Source: Siphonodentalium dalli
Taxonomy: Eukaryota; Mollusca; Scaphopoda; Gadilida; Siphonodentaliidae
Reading direction: 5' to 3'
Assembly: GCA_032622095.1 (NCBI GenBank)
Contig: CP136064.1
Coordinates: 38,178,426 to 38,242,425 of the forward strand
Length of the DNA stretch: 64,000 nt
Shown one piece after another: positions 44,001 to 57,215 of the stretch (position 1 is the stretch's first letter; every line of letters begins with the position of its first letter). The translations under genes were made by a program, and so were the position numbers. The notes beneath the pieces are model-generated. The model saw nothing but the letters and a program-made list of their open reading frames with translations, did not search any database and was not told where the DNA came from.

Positions 44001-47000
44001 CAGTCATCTTATGGTTGAGTTATCGATTTCAAGTTTACATTTAATCATCGTTTTATCAAGTTATTTGTGACAGAGAAAAGCTTCCTAGTCAGTCCCACAA
44101 TTTGGTCAGTTCTGGTGTGATATGGAAACTAGCACTAGCCAGTAGTGGTGTTGGACTGGGAACCAGTCATCTTACGGTTGAGTTATCGATTTCAAGTTTA
44201 TATTTAATCATCGTTTTATCGAGTTATTTGGACAGAGAACAGCTTTCTAGTCAGTCCCACAATTTGGTCAGTTCTGGTGTGATATGAAAACTAACACTAG
44301 CCAGTAGTGGTGTTGGACTGGGAACCAGTCATCTTATGTTTGAGTTGCCAATCACAGTCATTTTATCAATTTTGACAGAGAAAAGCTTCCTAGTCAGTCC
44401 CACTATTTAGTCAGTTCTGGTGTGATATGAAAACTAGCACTAGCCAGTAGTGGTGCTGGACTGGGAACCAGTCATCTTATGGTTGAGTTATCGATTTCAA
44501 GTTTACATTTAATCATCGTTTTATCAAGTTATTTTGACAGAGAAAAGCTTCCTAGTCAGTCCCACAATTTGGTCAGTTCTGGTGTGATATGAAAACTAGC
44601 ACTAGCCAGTAGTGGTGTTGGACTGGGAACCAGTCATCTTATGTTTGAGTTACCAATTTGAAGTTAATATTTGTTCATCATTTTATCAATTTTGACAGAG
44701 AAAAGCTTCCTAGTCAGTCCCACTATTTAGTCAGTTCTGGTTTGATATGAAAACTAGCACTAGCCAGTAGTGGTGCTGGACTGGGAACCAGTCATCTTAT
44801 GGTTGAGTTATCGATTTCAAGATTACATTTAATCATCGTTTTATCAAGTTATTTGGACAGAGAAAAGCTTCCTAGTCAGTCCCACAATTTGGTCAGTTCT
44901 GGTGTGATATGGAAACTAGCACTAGCCAGTATTGCTGTTGGACTGGGAACCAGTCATCTTACGGTTGAGTTATCGATTTCAAGTTTATATTTAATCATCG
45001 TTTTGTCAAGTTATTTGGACAGAGAACAGCTTTCTAGTCAGTCCCACTAATTGGTCAGTTCTGGTGTGATATGAAAACTAGCACTAGCCAGTAGTGGTGC
45101 TGGACTGGGAACCAGTCATCTTATGGTTGAGTTATCGATTTCAAGTTTACATTTAATCATCGTTTTATCAAGTTATTTGGACAGAGAAAAGCTTCCTAGT
45201 CAGTCCCACAATTTGGTCAGTTCTGGTGTGATATGGAAACTAGCACTAGCCAGTAGTGGTGTTGGACTGGGAACCAGTCATCTTACGGTTGAGTTATCGA
45301 TTTCAAGTTTATATTTAATCATCGTTTTATCGAGTTATTTGGACAGAGAACAGCTTTCTAGTCAGTCGCACAATTTGGTCAGTTCTGGTGTGATATGAAA
45401 ACTAGCACTAGCCAGTAGTGGCGTTGGACAGGGAACCAGTCATCTTATGTTTGAGTTACCAATCTCTGTCATTTTATCAATTTTGACAGAGAAAAGCTTC
45501 CTAGTCAGTCCCACTATTTAGTCAGTTCTGGTGTGATATGGAAACTAGCACTAGCCAGTAGTGGTGCTGGACTGGGAACCAGTCATCTTATGGTTGAGTT
45601 ATAGATTTCAAGTTTACATTTAATCATCGTTTTATCAAGTTATTTTGACAGAGAAAAGCTTCCTAGTCAGTCCCACAATCTGGTCAGTTCTGGTGTGATA
45701 TGAAAACTAGCACTAGCCAGTAGTGGTGCTGGACTGGGAAGCAGTCATCTTATGTTTGAGTTACCAATTTGAAGTTAATATTTGTTCATCATTTTATCAA
45801 TTTTGACAGAGAAAAGCTTCCTAGTCAGTCCCACTATTTAGTCAGTTCTGGTGTGATATGAAAACTAGCACTAGCCAGTAGTGGTGCTGGACTGGGAACC
45901 AGTCATCTGATGGTTGAGTTATCTATTTCAAGTTTACATTTAATCATCGTTTTATCAAGTTATTTGGACAGAGAAAAGCTTCCTAGTCAGTCCCACAATT
46001 TGGTCAGTTCTGGTGTGATATGGAAACTAGCACTAGCCAGTAGTGGTGTTGGACTGGGAACCAGTCATCTTACGGTTGAGTTATCGATTTAAAGTTTATA
46101 TTTAATCATCGTTTTTATCAAGTTATTTGGACAGAGAACAGCTTTCTAGCCAGTCCCACTAATTGGTCAGTTCTGGTGTGATATGAAAACTAGCACTAGC
46201 CAGTAGTGGTAGAGGACTGGGAACCAGTCATCTTATGGTTGAGTTATCAATTTCTAGCTTATATTTATTCATCGTTTTATCAAGTTATTTTGACAGAGAA
46301 AAGCTTCCTAGTCAGTCCCGCTAATTGGTCAGTTCTGGTGTGACATGAAAACTAGCACTAGCCAGTAGTTGTAACTGGACTGGGAACCAGTTATCTTATG
46401 GTTGCGTAACCAATTTGAAGTTTAGATTTGTTGTCATTTTATAAAGTTATTTTGAAAAAAGCTTCCTAGTCGGTCCCACTAATTGGTCAGTTCTGGTGTG
46501 AAAAGAAAACTAGCACTAGCCACTAGTTGTGCTCGACTGGAAACCAGTCATCTTATGACTGAGTAATCGATTTCAAGTTTATAATTAATCATCGTTTTAT
46601 CAAGTTATTTGGACAGAGAACAGCTTTCTAGTCAGTCCCACTAATTGGTCAGTTCTGGTGTGAAAAGAAAACTAGCACTAGCCAGTAGTGGTGCTGGACT
46701 GGGAACCAGTCATCTTATGTTTGAGTTACCAATTTGAAGTTAATATTTGTTCATCATTTTATCAATTTTGACAGAGAAAAGCTTCCTAGTCAGTCCCACT
46801 ATTTAGTCAGTTCTGGTGTGATATGAAAACTAGCACTAGCCAGTAGTGGTGCTGGACTGGGAACCAGTCATCTTATGGTTGAGTTATCGATTTCAAGTTT
46901 ACATTTAATCATCGTTTTATCAAGTTATTTTGACAGAGAAAAGCTTCCTAGTCAGTCCCACAATTTGGTCAGTTCTGGTGTGATATGAAAACTAGCACTA

Positions 47001-50000
47001 GCCAGTAGTGGTGTTGGACTGGGAACCAGTCATCTTATGTTTGAGTTACCAATTTGAAGTTAATATTTGTTCATCATTTTATCAATTTTGACAGAGAAAA
47101 GCTTCCTAGCCAGTCCCACTATTTAGTCAGTTCTGGTGTGATATGAAAACTAGCACAAGCCAGTAGTGGTGCTGGACTGGGAACCAGTCATATTATGGTT
47201 GAGTTATCGATTTCAAGTTTACATTTAATCATCGTTTTATCAAGTTATTTGGACAGAGAAAAGCTTCCTAGTCAGTCCCACAATTTGGTCAGTTCTGGTG
47301 TGATATGGAAACTAGCACTAGCCAGTAGTGGTGTTGGACTGGGAACCAGTCATCTTACGGTTGAGTTATCGATTTCAAGTTTATATTTAATCATCGTTTT
47401 ATCGAGTTATTTGGACAGAGAACAGCTTTCTAGTCAGTCCCACAATTTGGTCAGTTCTGGTGTGATATGAATACTAGCACTAGCCAGTAGTGGTGTTGGA
47501 CTGGGAACCAGTCATCTTATGTTTGAGTTACCAATCTCTGTCATTTTATCAATTTTGACAGAGAAAAGTTTCCTAGTCAGTCCCACTATTTAGTCAGTTC
47601 TGGTGTGATATGAAAACTAGCACTAGCCAGTAGTGGTGCTGGACTGGGAACCAGTCATCTTATGGTTGAGTTATCGATTTCAAGTTTACATTTAATCATC
47701 GTTTTATCAAGTTATTTGGACAGAGAAAAGCTTCCTAGTCAGTCCCACAATTTGGTCAGTTCTGGTGTGATATGGAAACTAGCACAAGCCAGTAGTGGTG
47801 TTGGACTGGGAACCAGTCATCTTACGGTTGAGTTATCGATTTCAAGTTTATATTTATTCATCGTTTTATCAAGTTATTTGGACAGAGAACAGCTTTCTAG
47901 TCAGTCCCACTAATTGGTCAGTTCTGGTGTGATATGAAAACTAGCACTAGCCAGTAGTGGTGCTGGACTGGGAACCAGTCATCTTATGGTTGAGTTATCG
48001 ATTTCAAGTTTACATTTAATCATCGTTTTATCAAGTTATTTGGACAGAAAAGCTTCCTAGTCAGTCCCACAATTTGGTCAGTTCTGGTGTGATATGGAAA
48101 CTAGCACTAGCCAGTAGTGGTGTTGGACTGGGAACCAGTCATCTTACGGTTGAGTTATCGATTTCAAGTTTATATTTAATCATCGTTTTATCAATTTTGA
48201 CAGAGAAAAGCTTCCTAGTCAGTCCCACTATTTGGTGAGTTCTGGTGTGATATGAAAACTAGCACTAGCCAGTAGTGGTGCTGGACTGGGAACCAGTCAT
48301 CTTACGGTTGAGTTATCGATTTCAAGTTTATATTTAATCATCGTTTTATCAAGTTATTTGGACAGAGAACAGCTTTCTAGTCAGTCCCACTAATTGGTCA
48401 GTTCTGGTGTGATATGAAAACTAGCACTAGCCAGTAGTGGTGCTGGACTGGGAACCAGTCATCTTATGGTTGAGTTATCGATTTCAAGTTTACATTTAAT
48501 CATCGTTTTATCAAGTTATTTGGACAGAGAAAAGCTTCCTAGTCAGTCCCACAATTTGGTCAGTTCTGGTGTGATATGGAAACTAGCACTAGCCAGTAGT
48601 GGTGTTGGACTGGGAACCAGTCATCTTACGGTTGAGTTATCGATTTCAAGTTTATATTTAATCATCGTTTTATCGAGTTATTTGGACAGAGAACAGCTTT
48701 CTAGTCAGTCCCACAATTTGGTCAGTTCTGGTGTGATATGAAAACTAGCACTAGCCAGTAGTGGTGTTGGACTGGGAACCAGTCATCTTATGGTTGAGTT
48801 ATCGATTTCAAGTTTACATTTAATCATCGTTTTATCAAGTTATTTGGACAGAGAAAAGCTTCCTAGTCAGTCCCACAATTTGGTCAGTTCTGGTGTGATA
48901 TGAAAACAAGCACTAGCCAGTAGTGGTGTTGGACTGGGAACCAGTCATCTTATGTTTGAGTTACCAATTTGAAGTTAATATTTGTTCACCATTTTATCAA
49001 TTTTGACAGAGAAAAGCTTCCTAGTCAGTCCCACTATTTAGTCAGTTCTGGTGTGATATGAAAACTAGCACTAGCCAGTAGTGGTGCTGGACTGGGAACC
49101 AGTCATCTTACGGTTGAGTTATCGATTTCAAGTTTATATTTAATCATCGTTTTATCAAGTTATTTGGACAGAGAACAGCTTTCTAGTCAGTCCCACTAAT
49201 TGGTCAGTTCTGGTGTGATATGAAAACTAGCACTAGCCAGTAGTGGTGCTGGACTGGGAACCAGTCATCTTATGGTTGAGTTATCGATTTCAAGTTTACA
49301 TTTAATCATCGTTTTATCAAGTTATTTGGACAGAGAAAAGCTTCCTAGTCAGTCCCACAATTTGGTCAGTTCTGGTGTGATATGGAAACTAGCACTAGCC
49401 AGTAGTGGTGTTGGACTGGGAACCAGTCATCTTACGGTTGAGTTATCGATTTCAAGTTTATATTTAATCATCGTTTTATCGAGTTATTTGGACAGAGAAC
49501 AGCTTTCTAGTCAGTCCCACAATTTGGTCAGTTCTGGTGTGATATGAAAACTAGCACTAGCCAGTAGTGGTGTTGGACTGGGAACCAGTCATCTTATGGT
49601 TGAGTTATCGATTTCAAGTTTACATTTAATCATCGTTTTATCAAGTTATTTGGACAGAGAAAAGCTTCCTAGTCAGTCCCACAATTTGGTCAGTTCTGGT
49701 GTGATATGAAAACAAGCACTAGCCAGTAGTGGTGTTGGACTGGGAACCAGTCATCTTATGTTTGAGTTACCAATTTGAAGTTAATATTTGTTCATCATTT
49801 TATCAATTTTGACAGAGAAAAGCTTCCTAGTCAGTCTGAGTCAGTCCCACTATTTGGTCAGTTCTGGTGTGATATGAAAACTAGCACTAGCCAGTAGTGG
49901 CACTGGACTGGGAACCAGTCATCTTATGGTTGAGTTATCGATTTCAAGTTTATATTTAATTATCGTTTTATCAAGTTATTTGGACAGAGAAAAGCTTTCT

Positions 50001-50420
50001 AGTTAGTCCCACTTATTAGTCAATTCTGGAGGGATATGAAAACTAGCACTAGCCAGTAGTTGTGTTGGACTGGGAACCAGTCATCTTATGTTTGAGTTAC
50101 CAATTTGAAGTTAATATTTGTTCATCATTTTATCAATTTTGACAGAGAAAAGCTTCCTAGTCAGTCTGAGTCAGTCCCACTATTTGGTCAGTTCTGGTGT
50201 GATATGAAAACTAGCACTAGCCAGTAGTGGCACTGGACTGGGAACCAGTCATCTTACAGTTGAGTTATCGATTTCAAGTTTATATTTAATTATCGTTTTA
50301 TCAAGTTATTTGGACAGAGAAAAGCTTTCTAGTTAGTCCCACTTATTAGTCAATTCTGGAGGGATATGAAAACTAGCACTAGCCAGTAGTGGTGCTGGAC
50401 TTGGAACCAATCGTCTTATG
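41053..50420. repeat. Satellite array II (about 9.4 kb)
   Basis: Three main monomer types appear. A begins ATGGTTGAGTTATCGATTTC and contains GTTTACATTTAATC and AAAGCTTCC (162 bp). B begins ACGGTTGAG and contains GTTTATATTT and ACAGCTTTC (162 bp). C begins ATGTTTGAGTTACCAATTTG and contains TTAGTCAG (158 bp). They combine as A-B dimers of 324 bp and A-B-C trimers of about 482 bp. HindIII sites (AAGCTT) are frequent in A and C. The block around 45123 recurs around 47195 (2072 bp). The types differ from those dominating array I although the core is the same. Repeated open frames of 60-137 codons result from the 162 bp period and are not genes. Confidence 0.93.
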
Positions 50421-52576
50421 GCTATTTGTCATCTTAAACGTAGACACTACGCCAATTGCAATACAATCCTTGTAGTAACAACGGGCTAGTTTCGATAATA
50501 TATTTAAAAATAATTAATTTGAGTCGAAGATGTCTGCAGAAAACGTCTCGGTTAAAAGGCTATCATAAAAATTTATTTAATTATTTAATATAAATTAAGT
50601 TACGAATTTCAGTATAGGTGACTTAACCACAATTAATTAACGGTTTTGGATTGGGTAACATTTGACACATGTCGAGATAACCGCTGACCAAAGATATTTC
50701 ACAGGTAAGAAATTAGAAGTGACTTCAGTTCAGAACCTAAAGGTTCTTATCATAATTATGGTTCACTAATCTACTCTAAGTGGATATTAGTTGTTAGCAT
50801 ATAACTGAAGAATACTGTTCTGTTTAGATTAATAATCTGCATAAACATATTAAAGGGATTAAACAAATTATTATAGATTAACACATTAATTCAAAGAAAA
50901 CTATAGAAAATATAAGTCACAACATTATAATTGCTGGGGCTACTTCAAAGAAAATAACACCTTCATTCATAATTAGCAACAACAGTATTAAAAAGATCAA
51001 AAAGTCAGGAACAGACAAGTTAAACTGTCAAATCTACATAATGAGCTGAGACATGGCGAACATTAACAGCTTAAGATGCTAATGTGTTTTGTCACCTTGA
51101 CGAGCCATTGTTTTGACAAGTCAATAACCACTGACATCAAAGCTGCAGCACTATGTGTCATTAGGTTGTCTATTGTTTGTCAAAAAGTGAGAACTTTTCA
51201 CATCATTAGCAAGTTTCAAGTTAGGGTTTAAATATTCTGCTGAAACTAAATTTGCAGCATAACACCAACTGCAGTGGACAGACAGGAAAGCAGCAAGGAT
51301 TTAATATTATAACAACTGGGTTTTTTTCAACATTGGATTATTTTAGGCATCCAAGCTTATACACAGAATACTAAGGTATATTAATTTAAAATAATCTTAG
51401 ATCTGTGTTTAAAATACATCACAACAAATATGTTTTCCAATTGTAAAAATTCTGGATTCAATTTATTATTTTTCATATTTCAAAAATCATGCGAGAACTT
51501 TCTTGGTCTACCAAAATGAACTTTTTAAATTGAACTAATTATTAATGTAAATTAAAAACATTAAATTCAAGTTTCTCTGACATCCAAATTGTTTTTTCTT
51601 TGTTTATCTGCACAATATATGATAGTTGGTGCAGTGGTTGGTGCAACAAAAAGGAGGGTTTTGTCACATCAGTACTGTTTAGACAATTAACTAACAAGTG
51701 ACATCATGTAAGAAGCAGTATGTGCCATAGACAATGTGTCAGTAACTTATTTGTCTGTTAACAGTGAGAAGTTTAGGACAGTAGTTTGGTTAAAATAGAA
51801 AAAATATATTAAATTACAATTTAACAGACATTCAAATTTTAGTTTAACTAAAACATTAAAAAAAATTGATATACAAATTGTTCTTTCTATTTATCTGCAA
51901 CCAATAGTTGTTAGTCTAAAATTTATGTGAATTACCAGTGTTTTGTCACCATGTTTGAGAATTGTTTTGACAGTAACCACAACAAGTGACATGTGAGGAG
52001 CAGTATGTGTCATTAGTCAACATGTCATTAGCTTATTGTCAGACAAAAGTAAGAAGCGTATCTCATTAGTTAATATATATATGCCCATTTTGTATTATTT
52101 TCACAAACTCATATCTGGTGCAGCTGAATGTCTAACTGTATCAATAAGGTTTGTTGTTGATTTGAATTTGCTGAATGTTGGTTTAAAAGTTTTCTCAATG
52201 CAGAGTTTGGGCAGCATACACTGCTGGAAGTCTATTAATTATTATGTCAATTGCACCAACAATACAGAAGACATTTATCATTTGTTCTATATTCCTCGAT
52301 ACGAATTACAATTTTCTTTTAATCACTATAAAATCAGAAATATATTTATCGCTACACTTCACGTTTATCCATTAAAGTTTACATTTAACATTCGTTGTAG
52401 TTATTCCATAAATACTTCCATAAAATGTTCATTCGAGCTGCAAAAGCGTTAGAATTCTAACGGACTATTCATTAACCAGTTCCACATTTTACTGTTGCTG
52501 GTGCGATATAATTACTAGCACTAGTAATATGTGGAATTGGGAGAGGAAATTATCTTCTGTCACCATACTTTTTGAC
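50421..52576. repeat. Spacer 2 between satellite arrays
   Basis: This 2156 bp segment is nearly identical to spacer 3 at a constant offset of 4639 bp and slightly more different from spacer 1. Its boundaries with satellite are the same as in the other copies: AACCAATCGTCTTATG on the left, TTATTTGGACAG on the right. It contains the three internal motif copies and the open frame described separately. Confidence 0.9.
52081..52452 (+). other. Open frame in spacer 2 (about 123 codons from the first ATG)
   Basis: The frame starts MPILYYFHKLISGAAE and ends FELQKR; it is rich in Ile, Tyr, Asn and Phe with no recognisable domain. The same frame is present in spacer 3 (56720-57091) with one Leu to Met change, and an extra Arg/Leu difference lies upstream of the ATG. 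In spacer 1 it is cut by a stop. The few differences seen are non-synonymous or nonsense, so nothing indicates selection for a protein. I treat it as probably fortuitous. Confidence 0.2.
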
Positions 52577-55059
52577 TTATTTGGACAGTTCTGGTGTGAT
52601 ATGAAAACTAGCACTATCCAGTAGTGTTGCTGGACTGGGAACCAGTCATCTTATGGTTGAGTTATCAATTTGAAGTTTATATTTAATCATCGTTTTATCA
52701 AGTTATTTTGACAGAAAAGCTTCCTAGTCAGTCCCGCTAATTGGTCAGTTCTGGTGTGAATCGAAAACTAGCATTAGCCAGCAGTGTTGCTGGACTGGGA
52801 ACCAATCGTCTTATTGCTGAGTTACCAATTTGAAGTTAATATTTGTTCATCATTTTATCAATTTTGACAGAGAAAAGCTTCCTAGTCAGTCCCACTATTT
52901 AGTCAGTTCTGGTGTGATATGAAAACTAGCACTAGCCAGTAGTGGTGCTGGACTGGGAACCAGTCATCTTATGGTTGAGTTATCGATTTCAAGTTTACAT
53001 TTAATCATCGTTTTATCAAGTTATTTGGACAGAGAAAAGCTTCCTAGTCAGTCCCACAATTTGGTCAGTTCTGGTGTGATATGGAAACTAGCACTAGCCA
53101 GTAGTGGTGTTGGACTGGGAACCAGTCATCTTACGGTTGAGTTATCGATTTCAAGTTTATATTTAATCATCGTTTTATCAAGTTATTTGGACAGAGAACA
53201 GCTTTCTAGTCAGTCCCACAATTTGGTCAGTTCTGGTGTGATATGAAAACTAGCACTAGCCAGTAGTGGTGTTGGACTGGGAACCAGTCATCTTACGGTT
53301 GAGTTATCGATTTCAAGTTTATATTTAATCATCGTTTTATCAAGTTATTTGGACAGAGAACAGCTTTCTAGTCAGTCCCACTAATTGGTCAGTTCTGGTG
53401 TGATATGAAAACTAGCACTAGCCAGTAGTGGTAGAGGACTGGGAACCAGTCATCTTATGGTTGAGTTATCAATTTCTAGCTTATATTTATTCATTGTTTT
53501 ATCAAGTTATTTTAACAGAGAAAAGCTTCCTAGTCAGTCCCGCTAATTGGTCAGTTCTGGTGTGACATGAAAACTAGCACTAGTCAGAAGTGGTACTGGA
53601 CAGGGAACCAGTCAAATTATGGTTGAGTTATCGATTTCTAGCTTATATTGAATCAATGTTTTATCAAGTTATTTTGACAGAAAATATTCCTAGTCAGTCC
53701 CACTATTTGGTCAGTTCTGGTGTGATATGAAAACTAGCACTAGTCAGAAGTGGTACTGGACAGGGAACCAGTCAACTTATGGTTGAGTTATCGATTTCTA
53801 GCTTATATTGAATCATTGTTTTATCAAGTTATTTTGACAGAAAATCTTCCTAGTCAGTCCCACTATTTGGTCAGTTCTGGTGTGATATGAAAACTAGCAC
53901 TAGCCAGTAGTGGTACTGGACTGGGAACCAGTCATCTTATGGTTGAGTTATCGATTTCAAGTTTACATTTAATCATCGTTTTAACAAGTTATTTGGACAG
54001 AGAAAAGCTTCCTAGTCAGTCCCACAATTGGTCACTTCTGGTGATATGAAAACTAGCACTAGCCAGTAGTGGTACTGGACTGGGAACCAGTCATCTTATG
54101 GTTGAGTTATCAGTTTCAAGTTTACATTTAATCATCGTTTTAACAAGTTATTTGGACAGAGAAAAACTTCCTAGTCAGTCCCACAATTTGGTCAGTTCTG
54201 GTGTGATATGAAAACTAGCAGTAGCCAGGACTGGGAACCAGTCATCTTATGTTTGAGTTACCAATTTTAAGTTAATATTTGTTCATCATTTTATCAATTT
54301 TGACAGAGAAAAGCTTCCTAGTCAGTCCCACAATTTGGTCAGTTCTTGTGTGATATGAAAACTAGCACTAGCCAGTAGTGGTGTTGGACTGGGAACCAGT
54401 CATCTTATGTTTGAGTTACCAATTTGAAGTTAATATTTGTTCATCATTTTATCAATTTTGACAGAGAAAAGCTTCCTAGTCAGTCCCACTATTTAGTCAG
54501 TTCTGGTGTGATATGAAAACTAGCACTAGCCAGTAGTAGTGCTGGACTGGGAACCAGTCATCTTATGCTTGAGTTATCGATTTCAAGTTTACATTTAATC
54601 ATCGTTTTATCAAGTTATTTGGACAGAGAAAAGCTTCCTGGTCAGTCCCACAATTTGGTCAGTTCTGGTGTGATATGAAAACTAGCACTAGCCAGTAGTG
54701 GTGTTGGACTGGGAACCAGTCATCTTATGTTTGAGTTACCAATTTGAAGTTAATATTTGTTCATCATTTTATCAATTTTGACAGAGAAAAGCTTCCTAGT
54801 CAGTCTGAGTCAGTCCCACTATTTGGTCAGTTCTGGTGTGATATGAAAACTAGCACTAGCCAGTAGTGGCACTGGACTGGGAACCAGTCATCTTACAGTT
54901 GAGTTATCGATTTCAAGTTTATATTTAATTATCGTTTTATCAAGTTATTTGGACAGAGAAAAGCTTTCTAGTTAGTCCCACTTATTAGTCAATTCTGGAG
55001 GGATATGAAAACTAGCACTAGCCAGTAGTGGTGCTGGACTTGGAACCAATCGTCTTATG
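52577..55059. repeat. Satellite array III (about 2.5 kb)
   Basis: A short array of roughly 15 monomers mixes A, B and C types with 160 bp monomers otherwise typical of array I (ATTTCTAGCTTATATTGAATC at 53631 and 53791). Its last units carry the small duplication CAGTCTGAGTCAGTCCC also found at the end of array II (49830, 50160), so the right ends of arrays II and III are copies of one another. Confidence 0.92.
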
Positions 55060-57215
55060 GCTATTTGTCATCTTAAACGTAGACACTACGCCAATTGCAA
55101 TACAATCCTTGTAGTAACAACGGGCTAGTTTCGATAATATATTTAAAAATAATTAATTTGAGTCGAAGATGTCTGCAGAAAACGTCTCGGTTAAAAGGCT
55201 ATCATAAAAATTTATTTAATTATTTAATATAAATTAAGTTACGAATTTCAGTATAGGTGACTTAACCACAATTAATTAACGGTTTTGGATTGGGTAACAT
55301 TTGACACATGTCGAGATAACCGCTGACCAAAGATATTTCACAGGTAAGAAATTAGAAGTGACTTCAGTTCAGAACCTAAAGGTTCTTATCATAATTATGG
55401 TTCACTAATCTACTCTAAGTGGATATTAGTTGTTAGCATATAACTGAAGAATACTGTTCTGTTTAGATTAATAATCTGCATAAACATATTAAAGGGATTA
55501 AACAAATTATTATAGATTAACACATTAATTCAAAGAAAACTATAGAAAATATAAGTCACAACATTATAATTGCTGGGGCTACTTCAAAGAAAATAACACC
55601 TTCATTCATAATTAGCAACAACAGTATTAAAAAGATCAAAAAGTCAGGAACAGACAAGTTAAACTGTCAAATCTACATAATGAGCTGAGACATGGCGAAC
55701 ATTAACAGCTTAAGATGCTAATGTGTTTTGTCACCTTGACGAGCCATTGTTTTGACAAGTCAATAACCACTGACATCAAAGCTGCAGCACTATGTGTCAT
55801 TAGGTTGTCTATTGTTTGTCAAAAAGTGAGAACTTTTCACATCATTAGCAAGTTTCAAGTTAGGGTTTAAATATTCTGCTGAAACTAAATTTGCAGCATA
55901 ACACCAACTGCAGTGGACAGACAGGAAAGCAGCAAGGATTTAATATTATAACAACTGGGTTTTTTTCAACATTGGATTATTTTAGGCATCCAAGCTTATA
56001 CACAGAATACTAAGGTATATTAATTTAAAATAATCTTAGATCTGTGTTTAAAATACATCACAACAAATATGTTTTCCAATTGTAAAAATTCTGGATTCAA
56101 TTTATTATTTTTCATATTTCAAAAATCATGCGAGAACTTTCTTGGTCTACCAAAATGAACTTTTTAAATTGAATTAATTATTAATGTAAATTAAAAACAT
56201 TAAATTCAAGTTTCTCTGACATCCAAATTGTTTTTTCTTTGTTTATCTGCACAATATATGATAGTTGGTGCAGTGGTTGGTGCAACAAAAAGGAGGGTTT
56301 TGTCACATCAGTACTGTTTAGACAATTAACTAACAAGTGACATCATGTAAGAAGCAGTATGTGCCATAGACAATGTGTCAGTAACTTATTTGTCTGTTAA
56401 CAGTGAGAAGTTTAGGACAGTAGTTTGGTTAAAATAGAAAAAAAATATTAAATTACAATTTAACAGACATTCAAATTTTAGTTTAACTAAAACATTAAAA
56501 AAAATTGATATACAAATTGTTCTTTCTATTTATCTGCAACCAATAGTTGTTAGTCTAAAATTTATGTGAATTACCAGTGTTTTGTCACCATGTTTGAGAA
56601 TTGTTTTGACAGTAACCACAACAAGTGACATGTGAGGAGCAGTATGTGTCATTAGTCAACATGTCATTAGCTTATTGTCAGACAAAAGTAAGAAGCTTAT
56701 CTCATTAGTTAATATATATATGCCCATTTTGTATTATTTTCACAAACTCATATCTGGTGCAGCTGAATGTCTAACTGTATCAATAAGGTTTGTTGTTGAT
56801 ATGAATTTGCTGAATGTTGGTTTAAAAGTTTTCTCAATGCAGAGTTTGGGCAGCATACACTGCTGGAAGTCTATTAATTATTATGTCAATTGCACCAACA
56901 ATACAGAAGACATTTATCATTTGTTCTATATTCCTCGATACGAATTACAATTTTCTTTTAATCACTATAAAATCAGAAATATATTTATCGCTACACTTCA
57001 CGTTTATCCATTAAAGTTTACATTTAACATTCGTTGTAGTTATTCCATAAATACTTCCATAAAATGTTCATTCGAGCTGCAAAAGCGTTAGAATTCTAAT
57101 GGACTATTCATTAACCAGTTCCACATTTTACTGTTGCTGGTGCGATATAATTACTAGCACTAGTAATATGTGGAATTGGGAGAGGAAATTATCTTCTGTC
57201 ACCATACTTTTTGAC
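55060..57215. repeat. Spacer 3 between satellite arrays
   Basis: Copy of spacer 2 shifted by exactly 4639 bp, with only scattered substitutions. It has the same boundaries, internal motif triplet and open frame (56720-57091). The constant offset shows that spacer 2 plus array III was duplicated as one block. Confidence 0.9.
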
